A stretch of 64,000 bases of DNA from an uncultured Bacilli bacterium (GTDB taxonomy: Bacteria > Bacillota_I > Bacilli_A > RF39 > UBA660): the NCBI GenBank assembly GCA_910584655.1, contig CAJUBJ010000002.1, forward strand, positions 124,001 through 188,000, written 5' to 3'. This document shows positions 14,652-23,730 of this stretch, piece by piece (the stretch's first letter is position 1; each line of letters starts with the position of its first letter). A program made the position numbers and the translations under genes. The notes below the pieces were generated by a model. That model had not been told where the DNA came from, made no database searches, and saw only the letters and a list, made by a program, of their open reading frames with translations.

Positions 14652-15860
14652 TTATCTTAAATATTTTATTATAAAGGTAGTACCTTTACCTAATTTTGAA
14701 TCAACAGTTATATAACCATTATCTTTTTCTACTATAGACTTAGAAAGAGCTAAGCCAATTCCAACACTATCAGATGATGAATTTTTACCTTTATAAAATC
14801 TATCGAATATATGTTTTACATCATACTCATCCATTCCAATTCCATTATCACGAATAATTATTTTAGAAAATAAATCATTTGATTCATAATAAATATTTAT
14901 ATTTGTAGAGGGATTGGAATATTCTAAACAATTCTTTACAATATTAGTTATAGCCTCAACTTGCCATTTGTAATCACAATATATTTTATCTTTTTTGTTA
15001 CCTTTAATATTTATTGTTATATCTTTTAAATCACTTAAAATAGACAAATTGTCTTTTACTTCTATTAGTATATCTTCTATTTTATTAAGTTCATCTTTAA
15101 AAACAACTGTATTAGCATCAAATTTAGATAGTTTTAATAGAGAGTGTACTAAAAAATTTATATTAGATATTTTTCGATGAATATTATTTAAGATTTTATT
15201 TTTATTTTCATCGCTTAAATTCTTATTATCTTTTAAGCTATCAATCATTAATGTTATAGAAGTTAGTGGTGTCTTTAATTGATGAGAAATATCTGATAAA
15301 GAGTCTTTTAATGTATTTTTATCTTTAGTTAATAAAATAGCTTGTTCATTTAAAGTTATTGCAGTTTTATATATTTCATTTTTTAAAAGTGATAAATCTT
15401 CTTCACTATTTGATAAAATATCTAGTTCATAATTTTGATTATTTATCTCTTTTATATAATTCGTTATTTTTTTGATTTTTTTATTTTCTTTATGGTTAAA
15501 AACACATAAAATTAAAATAGTTAATATTAAGTATATGATAATAATTGTTATGTCTTTAATAATTGTACTTTTTATTAATTTTTGATTAGCTTTTGAAAAA
15601 GAATCATTTAAATTTACTCCATATTTTTTTAAGATGTTATCTTTTTTTAATTCTTCATCATTTAATATTTCTATTATTTTTATATCATCAAATTCGGGAT
15701 ATTCTTCTTGAACATCATTGATTATTTTTGAAATAATAATATTATTATTGTATTCATATTGCTTTATAGTTTTATAATTTATAGTAATAAGAATTATTAT
15801 AAGAAATAAAGTTATAATTAAAGAATATATTAGTGATAATCTAAAGTCTTTATTTTTCAT
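14652..15860 (-). CDS. Sensor histidine kinase
   Basis: Membrane-bound sensor kinase, 402 residues from ATG 15860 (a TTG at 15869 is the alternative). It has two membrane helices (about 10-30 and 105-125) flanking an extracytoplasmic loop of roughly 75 residues, then a HisKA domain with the phospho-acceptor in 'DISHQLKTPLTSI'. The ATPase domain has an N-box ('IVKNCLEYSNP'), G1 'IRDNGIGMD', F-box 'IFDRFYKG' and G2 'SVGIGLALSKSIV'. It overlaps the upstream response regulator gene by 11 nt and forms a two-component pair with it. The sizeable outer loop argues against the loop-less BceS type, although it sits next to an ABC transporter. Confidence 0.93.
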   Translation of the reverse strand: MKNKDFRLSLIYSLIITLFLIIILITINYKTIKQYEYNNNIIISKIINDVQEEYPEFDDIKIIEILNDEELKKDNILKKYGVNLNDSFSKANQKLIKSTIIKDITIIIIYLILTILILCVFNHKENKKIKKITNYIKEINNQNYELDILSNSEEDLSLLKNEIYKTAITLNEQAILLTKDKNTLKDSLSDISHQLKTPLTSITLMIDSLKDNKNLSDENKNKILNNIHRKISNINFLVHSLLKLSKFDANTVVFKDELNKIEDILIEVKDNLSILSDLKDITINIKGNKKDKIYCDYKWQVEAITNIVKNCLEYSNPSTNINIYYESNDLFSKIIIRDNGIGMDEYDVKHIFDRFYKGKNSSSDSVGIGLALSKSIVEKDNGYITVDSKLGKGTTFIIKYLR

Positions 15861-16509
15861 CTGAATCAATCCTATAGCCTATACCTTTTAAGGTAATTAT
15901 TATATCACTATTTAGTTTTTCTCTAATTCTTTTTAAATAAACTGTAACGGTATTATCATTAACATCATTTCCTGTCCAATCCCATATATGTTCTATAATT
16001 GATTCTCTTGTTACAACTTTATTAATTCTTGAGATAAGTAAAAAAAATATTTTCAATTCAAGACTGGTTAAATTTATTTTTTCTTCTTTTTTGTAAACAA
16101 CCATTTTATCTGTATCAACTATTATATCTTTTATTTTTACAATATTATTTTTTTTATAACGAGATAAAATTTTATTAATACGAACTAAAAGTTCACGGGA
16201 TGAAAATGGTTTTGTAATGTAGTCTTCTGCACCTATTTCTAAACCTTTAACTATATTTTCTTCTTCATCCTTAGCAGTTAGAAAGATTGTTGGTTTACTA
16301 ATCTTTTTTATACTATCTTCATATATATCAAACCCATTTCCATCAGGAAGAGTAATATCTAGAATATATAAATCGTATTCGTTTTCAGATATATACTTAA
16401 TAGCTTCTTTTTTATTTTTTGCAACGTTTACAACAAACAATTCATTTTCTAATAATATTTTTAGATTATTAGCAATATCTTCGTTATCTTCAACAAGTAA
16501 TAACTTCAT
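15850..16509 (-). CDS. OmpR/PhoB-family response regulator
   Basis: Transcription factor of 219 residues. The receiver domain (1-115) has the acidic pocket 'LLVEDNEDI', the phospho-acceptor Asp in 'YDLYILDITLPDGNG' and the Lys in 'ITKPFSSREL'. The C-terminal winged helix (about 125-218) has 'LTSLELKIFFLLI', 'VTRESIIEHIWDWTGND' and 'NTVTVYLKRIREKL'. It partners the overlapping kinase gene. The direct repeat TGACAT-N5-TGACAT upstream of the ABC transporter operon (20019-20035) is a good candidate binding site. It lies behind the terminator of the transporter genes, with TATAAT close upstream, so it is probably transcribed separately. Confidence 0.95.
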   Translation of the reverse strand: MKLLLVEDNEDIANNLKILLENELFVVNVAKNKKEAIKYISENEYDLYILDITLPDGNGFDIYEDSIKKISKPTIFLTAKDEEENIVKGLEIGAEDYITKPFSSRELLVRINKILSRYKKNNIVKIKDIIVDTDKMVVYKKEEKINLTSLELKIFFLLISRINKVVTRESIIEHIWDWTGNDVNDNTVTVYLKRIREKLNSDIIITLKGIGYRIDSDEK

Positions 16510-16550
16510 ATTATCACACTTTCTTTTTCCTTATTTAATATTATAGCATA

Positions 16551-16572
16551 AAAGAAGGTTTTAACCTTCTTT
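16551..16572 (-). terminator. Terminator between ABC permease and response regulator
   Basis: A perfect 10-bp stem AAAGAAGGTT/AACCTTCTTT with loop TT, right after the permease stop. The trailing T run on the minus strand is short, so read-through into the regulator gene is possible. Confidence 0.7.
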
Positions 16573-16573
16573 A

Positions 16574-19297
16574 TTAAATATTTTCATTACGTATTGTTTC
16601 TATTGTATTTTGTTTATTTATTTTATTTATTGAATATTTCATGATACAAGTTATTAGAATGAATACAGCAAGAGTTGCTATTATAATAGCAGAAATTGGA
16701 AGTTTAAAAGCTATAGTACTATCATTTTGTGTTAGTATCTTATGTATAATATAAGCAATTATTGTACCTATTGGTATACCAATTATTAATGATTTAGTAC
16801 CATAAAAGAAACTTTCTAGACTTATCATCCTATTAAATTCTTTGCTAGTCATGCCTATACTTTTTAATGTTGCAAATTCGCGACTTCTAAGTTCCATATT
16901 TGTTGTAATAGTATTAAAGATATTAGTTATACCAATTAATGCTATTACTGTAATAAATCCATATAAGAAAATTGCAACTAATAGATAAAATGATTTCATT
17001 TGTCTTACTTGTTCTTCTGTATTAAATAAGTTGTAACTATCTGTGTCTGTTAAGATTTTTTCTATTTCATCTTGTAGTTTTGTGGCATTATCTGAATATA
17101 TTGTTATTTCCTCATGTACCTCATTTAAATATTCAGAGAATATTTTGTCAAATTGTTCATCACTTATTATTAACATGTTGCGATATTCTAAATTTTTAAG
17201 TCCAAATGGGTATTTATCGGCTATGTAAGCTAGTTCGAGGTTAATTTCTTTATTAATATATTCATTATTTTCATCTAACTTACCTGTTTCTAGATTCCAT
17301 GTTAAAATGTCACCTTTCTTATAGTTAAAGTATGGAACAGTTTTCTCCACGTAATCATTACTGTTTTCTTCTTTTGGAACCATTATTTTAGTTTTGTTTA
17401 TTAATATTGCTTTATCTTTTGTCTTTTCATAATCAAGGCCTAATTCATCAAGATATTTTTTATATGCATGGTCTCCTACTTTATATACATTTAAATATGT
17501 GGAGGCCATTTTTTCTATAACATTTCCTTCTTCATCTTCAATAGTATATGTATCTATAGTATGAGGATAATATTTTAAATATTCGTCACTAAACTTAACT
17601 AAGTTATTTTCTAAAGTTAAATTAGATTGGACTAAAATTGAATAATCAATTACGTGATCTAATTTTGTTATTTCATGAGCTTTATCTTGTAGTCTATTCT
17701 TTTCGTCTGCTCTATAAGATACTACTATATTATAATCAGTTGATTCAAAGTCTCTTTTAATATAATCAAATGCTATATTAATAAATGCTGATAAAGCAAT
17801 AAATACAGATGAACATACTATTATTGAAACAACTGTTGCACGATATTTTTTCTTATTACGTTTTAAATTTTTATAAGAGATATCACCACCTACACCAAAT
17901 ATTTTTTTTATGTATTTAGGTGATTTTAATTTTTTTCCTTTTATTTTTATATCCTCACTATTACGAATTGCTGTTAAAGGAGTAATTTTAGAAGCAATAC
18001 GAGCACTTCGCCAAGCTGATAAATATAGAGTTATTAATCCCAAAAGAATTGCAAAAACAATTGCTAACCAAGAGAAACTATAAATGAGTTTTATGCCCAT
18101 TGATTCACCAATTAAATAATTACTAATTATTATTAAAATATATGAAGCTAATAGTCCACTTATAATACCTAAAGGTATACCAACAATTCCTAACATTAAG
18201 GCTTCACAATAAACATTTTTCTTTATTTGTTTACTAGTTGCACCAATTGAACTTAACATACCATATTGCTTGATTTTCTCAGTTATTGAAATATTAAAAC
18301 TATTTTTTATACAGAATACTGATGTGAATATAATTATTACAACTACTATTAATGCAACTATGGCTAAAGCCCTCATTGATGATTCTTTAAATATGCCTGT
18401 TTCTAACATTATTAAGTATTCGTTATGATCATAATCATATTTTAAATCACCTAATTCTTCGTATAATTTGTTTATTTCTTCAACACTTATATCTAGCCCA
18501 AAGCCTTCTGGATAATATAAACGAGTAAATAATTCTTGATCTACTTCAAGGATTTCAGAAGTAACAACATTATCTTTTTTTAAGGCATCTTTAGTATATC
18601 TGGTATAGATACTTACTTTTCCTTTTATGTTGCTTGTATCTAAATAACTTACAAATGTATATCCTGGTGCACTATATCCTTCTAGGTTATATGGAAGTCT
18701 TTCTATAATACCAACTATTTTATACTCTTTAGTTATTGTATCAACTATTTCTTCTTTTATTTTATCTCCATTATAAGGATTACTTTGATCTAATTCAAGC
18801 TTATCTACACTATCAATTCTTTTACCTACTTCTAAAGTTAATGTATCACCTATTTTATACTCAATACGGCCATTTGTTTTTAGATGAGTCGGAATTAAAA
18901 TTTCATTCTCATTTTCTGGAAGCCTGCCTGAAGTTAAATTAACTGATAAATTTTTTAAAGCTAGAGAATCAAATGCTTTTATATAAGCATATGGCTTATT
19001 TTTATTTTTTGATTCTTTTAAATCAGCATAACCAATATTTTGAGTAAGATATATCATTTCTAGATTTCTATTTTCTTTAAAATACTTTATTTCACTCTCT
19101 GGGACATCATTAAAGGAATAATGATAGTTTCCTTTTTGTCTTGTTTCATATTTTATAACAGAAGATTGAGCACTAAAAAACATAGCTGTTACAGCTGTAA
19201 TTAAAGCAACTGACAACATAATGCCAATAATTGTCATAATTGTTCTTTTTTTATTTAATTTTAAATTTTTTAAAGTTAGTTTGTTAAGTAAGTTCAT
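16574..19297 (-). CDS. FtsX/MacB-type ABC transporter permease, 907 aa
   Basis: Membrane subunit of an ABC exporter. It has two FtsX-type repeats: an N-terminal helix with a large outer domain (about residues 50-310), a three-helix block with 'SSIGATSKQIKKNVYCEALMLG', then a second unit starting 'KNLKRNKKKYRATVVSI' with another outer domain and the closing block 'TLKSIGMTSKEFNRMISLES'. This two-repeat layout with about ten helices is used by transporters for lipids, peptides or antibiotic resistance. GGAGG precedes the ATG, 2 nt after the ATPase stop, so the two are coupled. The neighbouring two-component system probably controls it. Confidence 0.92.
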   Translation of the reverse strand: MNLLNKLTLKNLKLNKKRTIMTIIGIMLSVALITAVTAMFFSAQSSVIKYETRQKGNYHYSFNDVPESEIKYFKENRNLEMIYLTQNIGYADLKESKNKNKPYAYIKAFDSLALKNLSVNLTSGRLPENENEILIPTHLKTNGRIEYKIGDTLTLEVGKRIDSVDKLELDQSNPYNGDKIKEEIVDTITKEYKIVGIIERLPYNLEGYSAPGYTFVSYLDTSNIKGKVSIYTRYTKDALKKDNVVTSEILEVDQELFTRLYYPEGFGLDISVEEINKLYEELGDLKYDYDHNEYLIMLETGIFKESSMRALAIVALIVVVIIIFTSVFCIKNSFNISITEKIKQYGMLSSIGATSKQIKKNVYCEALMLGIVGIPLGIISGLLASYILIIISNYLIGESMGIKLIYSFSWLAIVFAILLGLITLYLSAWRSARIASKITPLTAIRNSEDIKIKGKKLKSPKYIKKIFGVGGDISYKNLKRNKKKYRATVVSIIVCSSVFIALSAFINIAFDYIKRDFESTDYNIVVSYRADEKNRLQDKAHEITKLDHVIDYSILVQSNLTLENNLVKFSDEYLKYYPHTIDTYTIEDEEGNVIEKMASTYLNVYKVGDHAYKKYLDELGLDYEKTKDKAILINKTKIMVPKEENSNDYVEKTVPYFNYKKGDILTWNLETGKLDENNEYINKEINLELAYIADKYPFGLKNLEYRNMLIISDEQFDKIFSEYLNEVHEEITIYSDNATKLQDEIEKILTDTDSYNLFNTEEQVRQMKSFYLLVAIFLYGFITVIALIGITNIFNTITTNMELRSREFATLKSIGMTSKEFNRMISLESFFYGTKSLIIGIPIGTIIAYIIHKILTQNDSTIAFKLPISAIIIATLAVFILITCIMKYSINKINKQNTIETIRNENI

Positions 19298-19299
19298 TT

Positions 19300-19971
19300 T
19301 TAGTCCTCCTTAACTATTTGACCATCTTCTATCTTTATAATGCGATCAGCAATAGATGCTATTTCTAAGTTGTGAGTAATCATAATGATAGTTTGTTTAT
19401 ACTTTTTATTTGATATTTTTAATAATTCAACTATTTCTTCACTTGATTTTGAATCCAAATTACCTGTCGGCTCGTCAGCTAGTATTAGAGCAGGATTAGT
19501 AATCATTGCACGACCAATAGATGTTCTTTGTTGTTGACCTCCTGATAGCTCATTTGGTAAATGGCTACTTCTAGATTCAAGACCTAGCGTCTTTAATAAA
19601 TCTTTTAACTCTTTATCTTCTACTTTGCGACCATCTAACTCTAGAGGAAGTGTTATGTTTTCTTTAACATTTAGTATAGGTATTAGATTATAAAACTGGT
19701 AAATTAAACCAACTTGTCGACGTCTAAATATCGCAAGAGTATCATCATCCATTTTATAAATATCTTTTCCATCAATAAATACTTTTCCACTAGTCGGGCG
19801 ATCTACTCCACCAATTAAATGAAGTAATGTTGACTTTCCACTACCTGATGCTCCAACTATTGCAACGAATTCACCTTGTTCAACTGAAAAAGATACATTA
19901 TTTAAAGCTGTTACTTTAGTGCTACCTTTTCCATAAACTTTTGTTAAATTTTCTACACGTAATATTTCCAT
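19300..19971 (-). CDS. ABC transporter ATP-binding protein (MacB/LolD type)
   Basis: ATPase of 223 residues that drives the permease encoded directly downstream. Walker A 'GASGSGKSTLLHLIGG', Q-loop 'VGLIYQFYNLIP', signature 'LSGGQQQRTSIGRAM', Walker B 'ALILADEPTG' and the H-loop 'IIMITHNLEIAS' are all intact. The D-loop 'NLDSKSSEE' and the sequence around the signature place it in the MacB/LolD/BceA group. AAAGGAG precedes the ATG. The promoter region carries a TGACAT direct repeat. Confidence 0.95.
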   Translation of the reverse strand: MEILRVENLTKVYGKGSTKVTALNNVSFSVEQGEFVAIVGASGSGKSTLLHLIGGVDRPTSGKVFIDGKDIYKMDDDTLAIFRRRQVGLIYQFYNLIPILNVKENITLPLELDGRKVEDKELKDLLKTLGLESRSSHLPNELSGGQQQRTSIGRAMITNPALILADEPTGNLDSKSSEEIVELLKISNKKYKQTIIMITHNLEIASIADRIIKIEDGQIVKED

Positions 19972-20001
19972 AAACGCGCTCCTTTCATTTAATACAATTT
20001 A

Positions 20002-20035
20002 ATTATATGATTTATAGGTGACATCAAAATGACAT
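20002..20035 (-). promoter_or_regulatory. ABC operon promoter with a TGACAT-N5-TGACAT operator
   Basis: TATAAT on the minus strand at 20007-20002 lacks a good -35 box. At that position sits a direct repeat, TGACAT at 20019-20024 and 20030-20035, spaced 11 bp start to start. This spacing is typical of OmpR/PhoB-type regulators that replace a poor -35 box. The regulator at 15850-16509 is the obvious candidate. Confidence 0.6.
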
Positions 20036-20068
20036 TTATTACATTTTTGTAATATTATTTTATATATT

Positions 20069-20093
20069 TAAAAAAGTTAGTTTTCACTAACTT
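20069..20093 (-). terminator. Terminator of the 246-aa gene
   Basis: An 8-bp stem AAGTTAGT/ACTAACTT with a GAAA tetraloop on the minus strand, followed by T residues. It overlaps the last codons of the gene. Confidence 0.8.
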
Positions 20094-20817
20094 CTTCTTT
20101 ATTTTCATCTGATAGACTGGGATTTAACTTTTTGGTAATATTAACATATTCTTCATAGATTATAGTATCATCAAAAACAATCGCTTCATTTTGAATAGCC
20201 CAATGTCCTTTATTTGTCGCTAAAAAATCAAAAGCCTCATTATAAATGCTAATTTTATCTAAAGTTGATTTATAATTATCATTAACTTTTTCTTTAAATT
20301 CATCTGATATCGCTAAGTTAGTTAATTCAAAAAAGAAGTTTTGGTAATATTTTGTCATTTCTTTATTTGTTATATAAGCTGCTTTGTTACTATTATTATT
20401 TAATTCTTCTAAAAATTTATTATAACACTCTTCAATTTGGGCTTTGGAATTTTGAAGATTGTTTTTTGATTTTATAAAGGTTGGTTTATCATCATTAATG
20501 TTTTTACCAGTTAAATAGCTATTAAAATTATCTTCGTCAAACAAAAAGTTAATATTATCTAAAGAACTATATAAATTTTTATAATATAACTTGATACTTT
20601 TTTCAACTTCTGCGTAATGTCCTGTTTGTATAAGACGTCTATCAAATATTTCATTTATATTTTCAAAATTGTTTGAATCAAAAGCATTTTTTATTTCTTT
20701 TACTTCATTTTTTATTTTTGTTTCATGATTAAAGTCAAGAACAATTTTAAAACTAATTCCTAAGCCAATAATTATTAAAATTGTAATTAGACCAATAATG
20801 AAATGTTTTTTTGTCAT
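20077..20817 (-). CDS. Membrane-anchored hypothetical protein, 246 aa
   Basis: I do not recognise this protein. It has one N-terminal membrane helix (residues 7-28, 'FIIGLITILIIIGLGISF'), after which about 215 mostly helical, Asn/Lys/Glu-rich residues would face outward. It contains 'AFDSNNFENINEIFDRRLIQ' and 'YYKNLYSSLDNINFLFDED', and ends in an acidic tail (ENKEEVSEN). There are two cysteines at most and no lipobox. GAGGAG precedes the ATG and it has its own terminator. It sits between the ABC transporter and the SipW/TasA-like locus without clear membership in either. Confidence 0.65.
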   Translation of the reverse strand: MTKKHFIIGLITILIIIGLGISFKIVLDFNHETKIKNEVKEIKNAFDSNNFENINEIFDRRLIQTGHYAEVEKSIKLYYKNLYSSLDNINFLFDEDNFNSYLTGKNINDDKPTFIKSKNNLQNSKAQIEECYNKFLEELNNNSNKAAYITNKEMTKYYQNFFFELTNLAISDEFKEKVNDNYKSTLDKISIYNEAFDFLATNKGHWAIQNEAIVFDDTIIYEEYVNITKKLNPSLSDENKEEVSEN

Positions 20818-20937
20818 AATATTACTCCTCTACTAAAGTTTATTTTAAATATAACATTATAAGTATAACTTTTTAATATTTTAAAATCAATTCCTTCATA
20901 GTGATATTTACTTTTCTTTACGAATTGTTTTTAATAA

Positions 20938-20961
20938 TAAAAAGTGATAAATATATCACTT
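20938..20961 (-). terminator. Terminator closing the surface-fibre-like locus
   Basis: An 8-bp stem AAGTGATA/TATCACTT with a 4-nt loop (20942-20961), followed by a short T-rich tail on the minus strand. It overlaps the stop codon of the 315-aa gene. Confidence 0.7.
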
Positions 20962-21903
20962 CTTGTTATTTTTATTTGTATAATTAGTTGCACGTCTTCT
21001 AGAGTGAAGATTTTTAACTGGTTGTTTAGTTACTTTAGGCTTTTTTTCTTTATTGTTAGCTTCTTTTTTAGGGGATTCTTTTTTAGAATTTTGCTTTTCT
21101 TCTATTTCTACTTTAGCAATTTTATCTTGATGAGTTATTTTTTCTTCTTTTTTCTCTTCTTTTTTTGCTAAAACTCTGTTTGAAGATTCTTCTTCAAATT
21201 GTTTCATTTTTTCTTTTAGATTTTTTATATACATTGTTTTTGATATTTCTTCTTCAAGAGCATTTGATGTGACTTTGTTTTCTGTTGATGCAACTTCTTT
21301 TTTTATCTCTGTATCATCAACTACCTGTATTTCTTTTTCGTTTCTAATTGGAGAAATTTTGAAACTTCTTAATTCATCTAATTTATATACAATAGTGTTT
21401 TCAACATTTTCCAAAATACTTTTTTCATCTTTTTTAGAACTTGGTTTCATATATCTTATTGATTGCTCTGTAGGTGATATAGTATTCTCACTCATTTTCA
21501 ATATATAAACACATGCTTCATTAAAGTGTAATAATAAGAAAAAGCATGAATCGTTATCATTTTTATAATATATTGGTTCTCTTAGTTCTAATTGTGCATC
21601 AACTAAATCTTCTATTGATTTTACTTTTATAACATTTTTTCCTGCAATATTTGGAATATTTTCTACTTCAACAATTATTGAATCATAGGTTTTTAATATT
21701 CTTTTTTTGTTTTTGTTATATGTACTATATTCATCTGGCTCTTCTTTCAAATATATACCTAAACAAAATGTTAATATTATAAATAAAGCACCTAATATAA
21801 AACTAAATCCTATTAGTTCAGACACTATAGTTATTACTATAACAATTGCCAAAATTATCAATGCTAGAACTGAAAATATTGTAATATTCTTTTTATTATT
21901 CAT
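20956..21903 (-). CDS. Two-helix membrane protein with a charged, disordered tail
   Basis: Function unknown. The 315-residue protein has two membrane helices in residues 7-55, a small globular part (about 60-190) with 'IPNIAGKNVIKVKSIEDLVDA' and 'SCFFLLLHFNEACVYI', and a long Lys/Glu-rich tail (about 195-315) that is probably coiled or disordered, ending with Arg/Lys/Asn residues. The tail is likely cytoplasmic by the positive-inside rule. It starts 25 bp after the SipW-type peptidase gene, so it probably belongs to that operon. AAAAGGGAG precedes the ATG. The reading frame is well defined although the tail is low complexity. Confidence 0.7.
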   Translation of the reverse strand: MNNKKNITIFSVLALIILAIVIVITIVSELIGFSFILGALFIILTFCLGIYLKEEPDEYSTYNKNKKRILKTYDSIIVEVENIPNIAGKNVIKVKSIEDLVDAQLELREPIYYKNDNDSCFFLLLHFNEACVYILKMSENTISPTEQSIRYMKPSSKKDEKSILENVENTIVYKLDELRSFKISPIRNEKEIQVVDDTEIKKEVASTENKVTSNALEEEISKTMYIKNLKEKMKQFEEESSNRVLAKKEEKKEEKITHQDKIAKVEIEEKQNSKKESPKKEANNKEKKPKVTKQPVKNLHSRRRATNYTNKNNKK

Positions 21904-21928
21904 ATATATAACTCCCTTTTATTCTTGC

Positions 21929-23071
21929 TTACCTTTTATTCTTTATTTCAGAAATTTCCACTGAAGGATATCCTATTAGTGGTATTTTGAATTTTACTAT
22001 ACCAATTATATCATCTTTTTCTTTTTTTGTAACGTCTTTTGTTGCATTATTATCACCTTTTGTAGTTATATATTCTGTTCCATTTTCATAATCAATAGAT
22101 AAGATACGGTGAGTTATTATTTGATTATTTTCTTCAAAAGCAATAATCATTCCTTTTTCTAATGTTTCTATGCTTTTATTATCTATTTTTTCTAGAATGA
22201 TTGCGTCTCCTCTTTTTATTTCTGGATACATTGAATCTGATGCTATAGCAGATAGACTATATTTAAAATTTCCAGATACTAAAAAAATAATAAGTATTGT
22301 GAATGCTAAAGTTACTCTTTCAAAATAATATAAAAAACCTTTTTTATAATCGGCAATCTCTTTTTCTTTGCGATTACTAATTTTGTGAATTGTATATAAT
22401 ATTAAAGATGAATAAATTATTGTGAATACTAAACTTAAATAATTTCCTAAATCTGGATATAACGGTGCTATTAGTGGTAAAGCTGTAACAATAAGACTAT
22501 ATATTATACATGGATAATATCCATATAATGATGAAGTGTAGCTCATTAATAGATTTTTTATAGCTGTCATTATTGCCATTGTAAAGAAATATTGAAATGA
22601 CCAATTATAACTTGGTGTTAAACTTGAAAATATTAAAAGATCAAATAACATGAATAATAAAGTAATTATATATTGTTGATTTGTTTTTTTTGAACATTTA
22701 TTTAATATTATATATCTGAGTATTTCAATGAATATTATTGATATTACTATACAACATGAATTAAATAAATTGAAATCACTTTTAAAAAAAGTTGTTGCAT
22801 TACCAAATAAATAAAGTATTACTAGATAAAGAACTGATAAAGTTATATACGTATTATTTACTCGATCTTTTCTTTTACTTCTTTTATTTTTTCGATAACC
22901 AAAAAGATAAATACAAAAAAATGTTATTAGCATAAAAAATGAAGTGTTTATTGGATATATTAAATCATTTAATGTACTTTTAAAAATAAAAAGAATTATT
23001 ATATATATCATTAGTATAATATCTATAATTAATAGGTTTTCTTGTATTTTCTTGCTAATATCTTCTTTCAT
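21929..23071 (-). CDS. SipW-type (ER-type) signal peptidase I with a polytopic N-terminal domain
   Basis: Membrane signal peptidase of the S26 family. The C-terminal ~110 residues carry the catalytic serine in 'AIASDSMYPEIKRGD', the His that replaces the bacterial lysine in 'NQIITHRILSIDYENG', and the conserved 'TKGDNNATKD' box. This Ser/His arrangement is that of SipW and archaeal/ER enzymes. The first ~265 residues add about eight membrane helices, whereas ordinary SipW is about 190 residues in total. I choose ATG 23071 over 23083 because GGGGAT is well placed for it. The likely substrate is the TasA-like protein encoded just upstream. Confidence 0.85.
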   Translation of the reverse strand: MKEDISKKIQENLLIIDIILMIYIIILFIFKSTLNDLIYPINTSFFMLITFFCIYLFGYRKNKRSKRKDRVNNTYITLSVLYLVILYLFGNATTFFKSDFNLFNSCCIVISIIFIEILRYIILNKCSKKTNQQYIITLLFMLFDLLIFSSLTPSYNWSFQYFFTMAIMTAIKNLLMSYTSSLYGYYPCIIYSLIVTALPLIAPLYPDLGNYLSLVFTIIYSSLILYTIHKISNRKEKEIADYKKGFLYYFERVTLAFTILIIFLVSGNFKYSLSAIASDSMYPEIKRGDAIILEKIDNKSIETLEKGMIIAFEENNQIITHRILSIDYENGTEYITTKGDNNATKDVTKKEKDDIIGIVKFKIPLIGYPSVEISEIKNKR

Positions 23072-23133
23072 ATTTATCCCCATTCTATTTTACTATATAA
23101 ATTATATAATAATTATATTTTAAATACAATGGA

Positions 23134-23637
23134 TTAATAAATTGCTTTATATTGCATTTTTAAGGATACACTTAATTCTAGTGCTTCATAAACTTTTGAA
23201 TCTTGTTTTGGATAATCTATTCTTATAATTATTGTTTCTTTAGAATGTGATTTTAACAAATCATTTTTCTTTATCTCTTGACCATCTAAATAAGTGATTT
23301 TATATGTTAATACATTATTTTCTTTAATGTTTGTAATCTCAAAAATATCTAAAATAGCATTTAAAGTTCCTGTATTTTCGATGTCTACACTAACTTCAAA
23401 TAATTCTTTTTCATTATTTAAAGTTACATCTAGAAATAACATGTTATTTTCTAAAATTGCTGTGCCTTCTTTGCTTCCTTCATTTATTCTTAAATTATCA
23501 AAATTAATATTTAGCATATAAGAAGTATCTAATTTTTCGTGATTAATATGATATATAAATCTTATTGCTAATAAACTGGCAATGAAAATAAAAGTTAATA
23601 TAATTATTCCTTCTAAAATATGTAATTGTTTTTTCAT
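23134..23637 (-). CDS. TasA/camelysin-like exported protein, probable SipW-type substrate
   Basis: Secreted protein of 167 residues with an N-terminal hydrophobic segment (residues 10-29) directly followed by beta-rich sequence. It has 'DVTLNNEKELFEVSVDIENT', 'TGTLNAILDIFEI', 'YKITYLDGQEIKKND' and 'IRIDYPKQDSKVYEALE'. The 'V.NTGT..A' strand and the overall size are how TasA/CalY-type fibre proteins look, and those are processed by SipW-type peptidases such as the one encoded 50 bp downstream. The similarity is at the level of pattern and context, so the name is tentative. GAGG precedes the ATG. Confidence 0.6.
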   Translation of the reverse strand: MKKQLHILEGIIILTFIFIASLLAIRFIYHINHEKLDTSYMLNINFDNLRINEGSKEGTAILENNMLFLDVTLNNEKELFEVSVDIENTGTLNAILDIFEITNIKENNVLTYKITYLDGQEIKKNDLLKSHSKETIIIRIDYPKQDSKVYEALELSVSLKMQYKAIY

Positions 23638-23700
23638 AATAAACCTCTTTTGTCTATATATTATAATTGATGTTTTAATAAATTAATATACTTTTCAGAT

Positions 23701-23730
23701 AAAAAAAGATAATGAAATAATCATTATCTT
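23701..23730 (-). terminator. Terminator of the NPETKD surface protein gene
   Basis: A perfect 10-bp stem (23706-23715 with 23721-23730), followed by seven T on the minus strand. The stem overlaps the stop codon. Confidence 0.85.
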
